A DNA stretch of 64,000 nucleotides from Triplophysa rosa (taxonomy: Eukaryota > Chordata > Actinopteri > Cypriniformes > Nemacheilidae). Positions 54,402-64,000 of the stretch are shown piece after piece (within the stretch, counting starts at the first letter, position 1; each line of letters begins with the position of its first letter). Below the pieces are notes generated by a model. That model did no database searches. It was given only the letters and a program-made list of their open reading frames with translations, and had not been told where the DNA came from. Location of the stretch: positions 31,186,598 to 31,250,597 of the forward strand of contig NC_079891.1 in NCBI RefSeq assembly GCF_024868665.1, read 5' to 3'. The position numbers were made by a program, and so were the translations under genes.

Positions 54402-55202
54402 CAGTGGTGTAAAGTATTGGAGTAAATGTAATTATTTACTGTACTTAAGTATCTTTTTGGCTACTTTGTAGTTGTACTGAGTATCAAAGATATTAGCAAC
54501 TTTTACTCTCTACTTGACTACATTTTTGAACAAGTATATGTACTCTTTACTCCACTACATTTGTAATGACTAATGCAATTACACATTACATTTTGCATGG
54601 CACCAATCTTTTTTTTGCAGCAGTTTATTTTTGCTACAGAAGAATTAATATTGCCATTTAAAGGGCATTGAAGGTACTTCTTGTGAATTTTGCCCTGACT
54701 TCTTTATGTGAATACGAGTGCATTATCAGGTAGTTGACAATCACTGGCTTTGAATTTTTAATTTTACCTAACATTATTTTATTTATCCGTTATATTGAAG
54801 AGACCTTTTTGAAGAATGTTGGCTTACTTATGAGCACTTGAGCTTAAATGAGACTTGGGTGTTTGTAATAGATGTAGGTTATAGTGTCGACCATGATTTG
54901 TTGCAATTTTGAGGTGTTCAGTCTTATTATGATGCAAGAAAATAAATGCGATTGCTCTCCTCACGAATCGACTGTTTCTTGTTTTTCACTGACGTGTCTC
55001 TTAAGTGTTGAGGACTAGTGCTGCTTTGAGCCTACATTCAGTATGAGTAAAATACTCAAGTACTGTTAAAATCAGATACTCGAAGACTTTTACTGAAGTC
55101 GTTTTGGAATTGGTGACTTGTAACTTGTAATGGAGTAATTTTCACTGCAAGGTATCTGTACTTTTACTTAAGTATGGTTTTCAGGTACTCTTTACACCTC
55201 TG
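54402..55202. mobile_element. hAT-type MITE with perfect 8-bp duplication
   Basis: CAGTGGTGTAAAGTATTGGA at the left and GGTACTCTTTACACCTCTG at the right. GAAAAGCA flanks both sides exactly (54394-54401, 55203-55210). The 801-bp interior is rich in AGTACTTTTACT-like repeats and has no transposase. Confidence 0.88.
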
Positions 55203-55210
55203 GAAAAGCA

Positions 55211-56943
55211 GGAATGTGTGACCTATGTCCCGAAAAGCGAGCACTTTCTTTTATTTTTGTGCACCCGAGCACACCAGTTAATCTCATGATTCTCTACAAG
55301 GATTGTCCTTTCCATTAACACATTAAACACTATGGGTAAAAGCCATTTGCTGAATATGTAACCAAATAACAAACTGGAACCCATTACCCAATGAAAGGTT
55401 TAGTGCGTCAGACATGTGATATTTGATGAAAGTTCACCACTTTTTTTGCTTTACGTTTTATCGTGCAACAACCAGTTGCAAGGTCAACCAATAAAGTGGA
55501 TTGCATGCTTATAATACGTCACTTATGAAGTTCACAGCTGTTTACAGCATGAGGACATCTTCACAAGTCTTACAGACATTTTACAACTCGACACGTTTTC
55601 AGCTCCCACTGTTGTCTTATGATGGTAAAACAAGATGTTTTTCTCTTTGTTTGAAAAACAGGTTATTTAGCTGATGATTGTCACCACTTCGGTATATTAC
55701 GGGGTCAATAATTGAGAATTAGATGCTATTCAGAATCTTTTTTTTTTGCAATCCATAACCTTTAACCTCTCTATCTCCATTAAAACAAAAAATATAGGCT
55801 TTTTACGTACTTTTCCCTACATAGGTTGAAGTCAAATGACATCGAACTGAAAACATACCTGACAGGTCAACATGTACATCGTTATTATAAGCTTACCATT
55901 GTAATTTGTGTGAAAAGGATCATCTTTTCTGTAACTGCTCAGATCTTTTTTTAAGCAGAAAGTTACTGTTTTAAATGTTATAATGACTTCTGGTTCAGTT
56001 AATGGTCTTTGAATGTCTATTTTCCACCAATGCGACAGAACATTGTACTAAAATGTTCAGACCCCGTTTCCCAAACTACAGCAGGATGCTCACGCTTGTA
56101 CTAACAAAAAACGTCATAGGAATCATTAAGGAACTGAGCTCATTAAGTTGAATTAGTAATCAGAGTTAAGATTTTCATCCCTGGTGTTCACTCTCCGATG
56201 TTTTGTGTCTGATTCTCATCCTCGAAAGAGCTGAGCAAACTTTGGTAGTTGAGCCTTCAAAACGGTTACATTTCAAATCTGGTAAATGGAAACAGCTGCA
56301 AAGAAAATACTTTTAAGCAATACAACAGTAATATTTCTACATGTATTTAGGAAAAGTTCAAAACTATTTTTCTTATGTGATGACCTTTTTATCACTGTTT
56401 TGATTTCTTGTCGTGCTGTCAGTCTTTCACATTGCTGTTGGATAACTTTGTCACTCCTATATCAGTTATAAATATTTTCTTGGTTGTATTTTGTTCAAAC
56501 TTTTGTGTACCTGAAACAGGAAGTTCTTCTGGACCAGCGATGAACCAGCATTTACCTTATCTGATGATGTCTATACAATGGCCAGATGCTTGCTTGAAGT
56601 GGTTTCAGATCGGTTTGCTTAAACTGTGATTTACAAGAGTGGTTTATTCTTTAAAGATTGTGTGCCGGCTGGCATTGTGTGTCTGTGGGCACATGTAAAT
56701 GAGATGTTCATTTATCTTGATCATTTATCTTTATCAGCAAAATGCCCACATTCACCATTAAACGTACTCAATGGTGTAATCTTTGCATTGGTGAAAGTGC
56801 CTTTTGAATACTTATTTAAATAAAAAATGTAGTTTCCTCGCCTAAGAAAATAAATTCTCATTGGCATGAGGTTGAGTAATGACATTTTTTATTTTTGGGT
56901 GAATTGTACTCTAAAGTTCTTACACTGATGAAGGTTTGTCACG
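55211..56943. other. No gene recognised
   Basis: AT-rich. A family A end-like piece (TTTTATTTTTGGGTGAATTG) lies near 56887. Confidence 0.4.
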
Positions 56944-56951
56944 TTGTTAAT

Positions 56952-59884
56952 TAGTGGTCAACCGATATGGGTTTTGATGCCAATATTGACAAAGCAATGT
57001 GGCCGATAGGCCGAGATAAGAAATGTAGTTATAGTAAATGAGAAACATACAAAAAAATAGTGAATCTAAATCAACATTTATTTTGCACAATATTAATACA
57101 ATATTATCTTAATTGTACAACATTTAATGAGGTAACACTTTAATATTGACAATAAGTGCAGCTTTTTTGTTTTAGTGCTTCTTTAATCCATCAGAAGATT
57201 ATAGATAAAGTGTATAATTAATGACAAAACCGAATGTAATTCCTTAATGCGATTTATTTGTACAGTAACTGCATATTAATATTAAGTTATTTTACTCGGT
57301 ATGTTTCACTTTCTTAAATTAGATCAAAGTAAAAAAAATAATAATACTTTACTAATAAAGATTTATGTCTGTTTTTCTGTTTTGTCTCTGAAAACAATAC
57401 AAAACCATGACAAAAAGCACAGCCTATTTATTTGCTTAGTTAGTGGCAGGTAACGTTAGCTTAGCATCTAAACAGAACAGACTAAAACGTACACTCCAGT
57501 CCACACACTTAGTTATCGTGGACAGTTAAATGCAGTGGATATTAAATAAAAATATAAAGGAATGCAAACGTATTATTACTTAACATACAGTGTATGTGGC
57601 TATGTCTCGTTCACCTCACACACGACATAGCTACACAGCTCTCATGCTCGGATTAGAGTAACAGGTTCCTGAGTGCGGGGGAAACTTGTTTGTAAGCTGG
57701 CTTTCACACTTGAAGTTTAGTTCGGAATGGGGCACGGTACGCATGAAAAATCGCTTATGTGAAAGCTGTCAAGTGAACCCGGCTGCGCACCTGGCTACCG
57801 AACCCGAGAATACCTGAAGGAGGTGGTCTGAGTTCGGTTGCTTTCGAACTGTGGCGCGGTTCGCATGAATATGAAAGCAACACGGACCCGGGTGCGCACT
57901 TGATGAGGAAGTTAAGTGACCTGCAAATGCTTTTAAACCGATTACGATGTATTTCCTAAGAGATGTTGGTGTTTAGGGCTGAAACGATTCCTTGAGTAAC
58001 TCGAGTAATTCGAATACAAAAAATCATCGAGGCAATTTTTGTTGCCTCGAAGCCTCGTTTAATCCATTTAACTACAGTACACACGGAGCACTGCGTTTCC
58101 CCACGGACCGTTATTACTGATGCACAGCCCACTAAAATCTATTCATGTTACAGGGCTCTCAAGTCTCACGCATTCACCGTCAGACACACGCATTTTAGTC
58201 TGTTCACACACTCGCACGTATGTCTCATGCTGATAAATAAGTGAGAGCTTATTGACATGGTGAACTGCTATTTTACTTAGTTTTAGTCTATTTTGCGAGT
58301 GAAACTTGTTTTCCGGCTGCATTGAGTCCATAAAACTATATGCGGACTAGTGGATGCCGAATCCTGTTATTTAAACATCATCTGTCTGTTCTGCGTGTCT
58401 GAGTGAATGAACTGCACAGTTTAACGTGCTACACGTGTGATGCTCATGAATTTGTCTATGTTTTATGAGGACATAAACACATGAACTTAATCTCCAGAGT
58501 TGCTCTGAGATTTTATTTCAGAACATTTTACTGAGTGAAGCTAACACACTAAAAAACAAGCGTCTTCCAACGACCTGCCAAAATAAAAGTCCGGTTAACT
58601 CTGTATTTTTATGTGGACAAATATATCACTATTTAATAGTAAAAAAAGAAACTAAAACTAATTTGGTTAAACTAAATGCATCATGCATAAGCTGAAGTTA
58701 GTTGTTTACCTTTGAAATTATTCTTTCTATTTTTATTAATGTTTCTTATTTATACATTTGTATTAGGCCTATATTGTATTTTGAATGTAATATGGCAATG
58801 GAATGTACTAAATGGGTTTAGTTTTCACAGATATTAATGTATGCAATTTCAGCAATAAATATGTAAATTTTTCTATAAAGGAAACAAATTAGTTGTTCAT
58901 TTTAAGAGACCTGTCTTATTTTCTCTTGTATATTTAGTATTGCTCTTTAATAAAGAAAAGGTACTTATTATCCGAATAACCGATTAATCAATGGAAAAAT
59001 CAGTAGAATACTCGATTACTAAAATAATCGATAGCTGCATCCCTAATGGTGTTGATGATTTATCTTGGATTCGAGCAAGAGCCTGCATCGTATTTCTGCG
59101 TTGCGAGTGGAATCAGAGCGGCAGGTCAAAAATTCTGTTTGCAAGCAGCAGAAAGCCATCTGCATGCAACGCGCATACAGTAAACCCAAATGTAATTTAC
59201 TCTGCTGTGCATAATAGCACCAAATTAATAAAAACACAATATATTGATATTGATATCAATATATTGATAGCGGGCGCCGGGAACAATCGCACTGAAGTTT
59301 GGACCCCAGCAAACTAGCCCAATCTGAAAACGGCCCGAGTTACCAAAAACAACACATCTGAGGCAGAGCCTGTCGTGGGATTTGTCACTGTTTGTGAGGT
59401 AAAATGTTTTCCGTTTGTTTTAATTATATTTGTGTCCCCAGTTGTAGTTACCGCTGGGCTGCAGATGTGACACCTAGCGGAACTGAATAAGACTTTGCTG
59501 CATACCGGAGTGTTAACTGTTACACACAACACAACGTCATGTTAAAACGGGAATGATGATTGGTTGTTTCACTGTCTGTCAGATGCTGGCTTTGAGTGTT
59601 TGATTTCGTTCGGGGTGCTGCGGGAGCATTTTTAAAGCATATTAAGCAGTCTGTTCTCAGGTTGTTCTCTTGGTGATTTGGTGTCGTGGGCCAACCGGTC
59701 TGTGGGGAACCGCGTGGGGTCGAGTGTAGCCATCTTCCTAAGCAACAAAATGCTAATGCGCTAACGTGACTGAAGCGGAGAATCTATTGGCTAATCGGAA
59801 AGATTTATCTGCCGATGCCAATAATAAAAAATGTCCAAGTATCGGCCGATAAATCGAGCTTGGCAATATATCGGTCGCCCTCTA
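56952..59884. mobile_element. Large hAT-type element (outer), carrying a nested hAT
   Basis: TAGTGGTCAACCGATATGGG at the left and AATATATCGGTCGCCCTCTA at the right (inverted). Flanks TTGTTAAT (56944-56951) and TTGTTACT (59885-59892) agree at 7 of 8. It contains a GC-rich piece at 57690-57910 (GAACCCGGCTGCGCACC) with its own inverted motifs, and the nested element at 57974. No transposase frame was recognised. Confidence 0.75.
57974..59045. mobile_element. Nested hAT-type element
   Basis: TAGGGCTGAAACGATTCCTT at the left and AATCGATAGCTGCATCCCTA at the right. Flanks TTGGTGTT (57966-57973) and ATGGTGTT (59046-59053) agree at 7 of 8. It is wholly inside 56952-59884. Confidence 0.8.
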
Positions 59885-59892
59885 TTGTTACT

Positions 59893-60472
59893 GAGCGGTT
59901 CACACCAGATGCGACTTGCGCGAATAAATCGCGCTATTCGTGCGTAGTTGGATGCTTGAATATTTTGAGTTTACTCGCTTCATTTGCCCGTGAAAATTCA
60001 CTTGAAATTCACAACAGATGCGAATTCGCGTCATGGGAGGGGCTTTCTGCTTCTTGCGAAATGGCTGACATGGATTTTGTTCAGAGGGTAGCTGCGCTTT
60101 GTGTTATGGAAGGCTGAAAAACGGCGTAGACCGTGTCTGGGTCCATCAGATCATTCAGAGGCTCATACAGCAACGTTGATTTTGTCCTCCATTGTTGTTT
60201 CGGATTTCTGTCTCCGCTTGCTACGTCGTAATCAAGTCACTACTAGAGCAAGCTCTTGATTAGTTAACGCGGCGCAAATATTCGCCAAATTTCAGATTTT
60301 TCAACTTGTGCGATTCGCGCGAATCACGCGTTACGCGCGTCAAATGCTGCCGAAACGCTCAATTTGCGTGAATCGTGTCATTCGCGCCACAGGATGTCTA
60401 TCGCGTCTTTGCATTGACTTAACATGTAAATCACTCACGCTTAACGCTTCTGGTGGGAACGCACCATTAATC
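59893..60472 (+). mobile_element. Harbinger-like non-autonomous element
   Basis: Imperfect inverted ends GAGCGGTTCACACCAGATGC and the complement of GCTTCTGGTGGGAACGCACC. CpG-rich arms contain GCGCGAAT and ATTCGCG motifs. It holds a broken frame (60061-60176): MADMDFVQRVAALCVMEG, a stop, then in another frame RVWVHQIIQRLIQQ, which resembles the N-terminus of fish Harbinger transposases (…RVWVH.II..R…G). The 3-bp target duplication could not be fixed. Confidence 0.6.
60061..60176 (+). pseudogene. Harbinger transposase N-terminal fragment
   Basis: See the two-frame peptide MADMDFVQRVAALCVMEG and VWVHQIIQRLIQQ separated by stop and frame changes. The nuclease domain (DDE) is absent. Assigned from memory of the family's N-terminal motif. 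Confidence 0.45.
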
Positions 60473-61736
60473 TGACACACACGACCCATAACCTGCAGAG
60501 GTGAGTGAAGGAACACCCATGGGATAAACCCATCTCTGTTTTCTCTGTTGCCATATGCACATTACGTATGCATGAAAATGAGGAATAAAGGTTGTTTCTG
60601 GGCTAGCGTTATCCTCGGGCTACATTAACCGGAGCTTATTCATGCACAAACATTAACTGGACTGATTGATGGTGAACTTAACTGTTGTCAGCCAAATCGA
60701 TGTTCTGTTCCCAACCGATCTTCTGATTTTTTAAAAGATCACTTTAAGCTACCAAATGCTCTAGAAAGAAAAGTTGATTGTGCATTTTTTGTGTGACGTT
60801 TTAAAAACGTCTAAAAGCTTTCCGAAGTGTGACCTTCATCAGCTGTATGTTTCCTAACCAACAATCCTCATCAGCTCAGCCATACTGAATGACTGGCAAG
60901 CACTTCATTTTGCTGCGGACCAGTGCCTTTGACCTACATTACATTAAGGGAATTAATTCGTTCTCTCTCACTCGCGCCTCTCGTCTGTTTGGGTTTGTGC
61001 GGTTGTGTGATACAGATGCTACACAGCCTTTTTTTAGCATGACTAAATAAAAAGTAGCATTAACAACATTAAACAGAGTTTCAATGTTTTAATGATGATT
61101 CTCTTAATGTGAGATAAAAGTGGGAAGGAAAAGAAAGCTTGTATACTTGCAATGTGGCAGACAGACGAGGAAGTCGCAAGATGTGTGGTTAAATTCCTAT
61201 GGCTGGGAATTTATTATTGGCTTATTTTGGAGCCACTGTGGTAATAGGAGCAATAACTTAACTTGGTTTATATAATGGTAATGGTATCAGATGGTAAGTT
61301 ATTATAGTTTTGATTTGTTTTATTTCGTTTTTATTAATATTTTAAATTAGCTTTTATTTTTTTATGTAAATTGTAGTTAAATACAGTATATAGCAACTTT
61401 GTTATATGCTTGTCATTTTATTATTTATTTGTTATTTTTTATGTTGCCATAAAATATTAATTTGTGTCTGTTTTAGTTTTAGTTTAGTTTATTATTAGAA
61501 TTTTAGTGCTTTAAACTTATTTCAATTTATTTCTGAGGCAACATTTACATTTTTCGTTAGTTTATCTTTTTTCCAATAATGTTTTGCCAATATTTTTTTG
61601 GATTTTGAGTAATTAGTATTTAGTAAACTAAAATAACCTTGGTAATATCATTGTTTTTTTACTAGGACTTTAATTTGCATGGCACGCCAAAAGAAATACT
61701 GTAATACAACATTTCATGTTTCATACATGTGCAACA

Positions 61737-61989
61737 GTTAAAGGGATAGTTCGCCCAAAAATGAAAATTCTTCATTTATTCAGAACACAAGATATTTTGA
61801 ATAATGTTGTCAACCAGACAACATTGGCCACTATTGACTTCCATTGTATGGGCACAAACCACTGAGACATTTCTCAAAATATCTTCATTTGTGTTTCACA
61901 GATGAAGAGTCACATACAGGTTTTGAATGACATGAGGATGAATAAATGATGACAGAATTTTTATTTTTGGGTGAACTATCCCTTTAAGT
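61737..61989. mobile_element. Family A MITE, full-length copy with TTAA ends
   Basis: Best-preserved copy: starts TTAAAGGGATAGTTCGCCCA and ends GGGTGAACTATCCCTTTAA, near-perfect inverted termini with TTAA at both ends. The interior has GACTTCCATTGTATGGGCAC. Confidence 0.88.
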
Positions 61990-62644
61990 ATTTACCTTGG
62001 GTGAAGTTTTTGGCTGTAGCTTTCTCTCTTCATTGCCTTTCTTTTTAGAACAGCTTATGTTGTCCATTATAACATTGAATAAACAATGAGAGCGTTATTT
62101 TCTGGTTAGTTGAGCACAACGCCCATTACTTCTTTTGCATGTAGCTGAAATGGTTTTCTTATCTCTCAGGACATGAAGCAGAGACCCGGGCCCAAACTAA
62201 GGCTCTAAACAGATATTACAGATGCCTGTTATAACTATTTCTACAGAGGCCGCCATACTGTTACATGTCACACGTTTAGAGCCAATAAATTGACTTTGCG
62301 TGGGCGTCATGATTTCTTTACCAAATATTTTATTTGGGTCAAAAGTAATTGTGTAACGTTATTTATTATTAGCAGCAAGTAACTTTATGTGGACTGTTTT
62401 ATTTTTGCATGGCCACATGTGGTTACGTGTGTTTGCTTGAAAAATCTGTCTTATTACTAATCTTATTTGTTGCATATAAGGTTTTATTGCCCAAGGCGAT
62501 AACTCTCGGGGTGTGATGCTGCTTAATGCTATGAATCTTATCGCGGTAACCGACTGTCAGGCTGCGCAATGCATCCTGGGAATGTAGCGAGACGGTTAAC
62601 CTCAGGTTTCTCCAGAGAAACGTCTCTCCCAATTACTTGGTCAC

Positions 62645-62760
62645 CTGGTATTCGGCAGATGCTTTTGTTCAAAGCGAATTACAGTATGCTAATAGCAGGA
62701 CGAGCCCCCTGGGGTAATTTGGGGTTAAACCCCTTATACTAAAGGCCGCCCTGGTGAAGG
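62645..62760 (-). mobile_element. SINE-like fragment
   Basis: Plus strand GGCAGATGCTTTTGTTCAAA then GCGAATTACAGTATGC is the reversed SINE tail. It is followed by GAGCCCCCTGGGGTAATTTG, unlike the heads at 1510 and 48471. The first part may be a different subfamily. Confidence 0.45.
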
Positions 62761-63517
62761 GCGATCTTTGTAATGTCTTGTAATGGATTTGGGTAGTTCA
62801 CCCAAAAAAATTAAATTCCCAATTGCAAAACATTGCATTACACTCGTGGGAACCAGCGATCCTTAGCAATGCTGTTAAACCTGCCGTGATGTGTCTTAAA
62901 GCGGCATATTATTTAAATATACACAAATGACATTAATTGTGGTCGTCCTCACACAGTTATTGCATTACTTGGAATAAAGCTCATAAATCGAATAAACCCC
63001 CTTTTAGAATGTATTTGTTACGTTTTGTTGTATTCGGATGGAGCTTAATGGTTGTTTTTCACCCCGTTGCATGGAAAGTAGCTGACAAAGGATAATAATG
63101 TTACTTTGTTTTCTATGAAAGATGGTCATGTTTTGGGGGACTTTGAATATTTTCTGGGAAGTAACTGTTAAGATGTAATTTACATCCTTGTACATACAAC
63201 TACTGTATTTCTCTTTCGGTTAACAAGCCTGCAAAGTAGCTCATTGTCATTGTTTAGATCCAATGTCCCTGGAGTCTTTGCTGGACTCTGCTGTTGTCAT
63301 TGATCTTAAACGCTTTCCCAGGTTTGTGCTGCGCTTAACTGAACCACCTCCTACCCAGAGATTTGTTTTCTGATTGTATTTGAGCTTTTCATAGTAGGTG
63401 GTGAATCATTCTGCTACTTTACAAACGCGACTTCTCTGCTTCTTATGTAATTCTCAGAGACTACATGCACTCTAATAGTTTCAAATCTGAAAAAGAAAGA
63501 ACTTAAATTGTAGAAAT

Positions 63518-63620
63518 AAGGGCTGCACGATTAATCATATTTTAAAGATCATTGCATCCCACCATTAATTAAGCATAATCATGACGATATTAATAGCATA
63601 ATGTGTTCATTTTTGCAGAT
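63518..63620. mobile_element. hAT-type terminus, truncated
   Basis: AAGGGCTGCACGATTAATCA is typical of a fish hAT end, but no matching right end is seen before the window stops. Confidence 0.4.
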
Positions 63621-64000
63621 AAGTGTACAGATGATAGAGCACTTTGAAATACAGTGTCGCAGCAGTTCAACTGCGGCAGATTAAGTACAGAATTAATAGT
63701 CTGTAAAGTGTAACGAATATGCGGAAGTGAAATAAAAAGTTGTAAACTGACAAAATAATCACTATGAATCGGGGATGTGTTTCAAAACGCTCTTGCGGTA
63801 CTTTTGTGTTATACTATCGGTCTGGCGCAGCCCCGCATGAAGTCCAACGCATATACATATACTGTAGATGGATTAGTTTTTATAAAAACACGTAGTATTA
63901 TTTTTACTAACATTCATTTTAATTTCAGTGGGGAACTGAACAGTGTTTTGACAGTGTAAGTTACAAAATGCGGTAAAACCTTAACATTTTGCAATTCTGA

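Larger units (their letters stand above)
60473..64000. other. No gene; MITE, SINE and hAT pieces as listed
   Basis: No coding exon recognised up to the window end. 61300-61680 is very AT-rich. Confidence 0.4.

Noticed and set aside
63240..63360. Possible exon with a CCCAG acceptor-like site
   Set aside because: The frame after it closes soon and does not resemble the expected kinase N-terminus.
1..64000. CRISPR arrays, bacterial operons or phage genes
   Set aside because: The window is vertebrate nuclear DNA; repeats here are microsatellites and transposons, and no regular spacer pattern was seen.

Overview
The window looks like nuclear DNA of a teleost fish, most likely a cyprinid. The evidence is spliced vertebrate coding exons, long AT-rich non-coding stretches, CA/GT, GA and TA microsatellites, tRNA-derived SINEs with fish-type tails, many TTAA-flanked palindromic MITEs, hAT, Tc1 and Harbinger remnants, and a Ty3/Gypsy element of sushi type. 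The cyprinid placement is an inference from repeat families recognised by eye.

One host gene can be read in full: SUDS3 (SDS3, a subunit of the SIN3-HDAC corepressor). It lies on the minus strand from the ATG at 34850 to the TAG at 26281. Twelve coding exons join with consistent phase into 319 codons including the stop. Intron 7 is a minor-spliceosome AT-AC (U12) intron, and exons 5 and 9 are microexons of 20 and 22 nt. Upstream of SUDS3 (34851-36170) are a promoter-like segment with an inverted CCAAT box and a ZNF143/Staf-like motif, a long GA microsatellite, and a possible untranslated exon facing right. By synteny with human (TAOK3 head-to-head with SUDS3) the right half may be the 5' end and a long first intron of TAOK3, but no TAOK3 coding exon was found.

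Layout. 1-4.5 kb: SINE, LINE and MITE debris. 4541-8718: a decayed sushi-like Ty3/Gypsy retrotransposon inserted in a MITE, with a 5-bp target duplication, a complete 432-bp 5' LTR, a self-priming PBS, broken gag and pol, and only 34 nt left of the 3' LTR. 8.9-26 kb: dispersed repeats, a solo LTR (14256-14842), piggyBac-type and other MITEs, a THAP-like relic and a Tc1 element. 26.3-34.9 kb: SUDS3 with transposons in introns 1 and 10. 35-64 kb: no recognisable coding exon; several hAT-type elements, two of them nested pairs, plus Harbinger-like, MITE and SINE copies and microsatellites.

Most short open frames in the window are chance frames or frames inside repeats. The best leads are the self-priming retrotransposon and its deleted 3' end, the AT-AC intron and microexons of SUDS3, the putative divergent promoter, and the nested hAT insertions that give relative dates. 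I found no evidence of a wholly new type of system.
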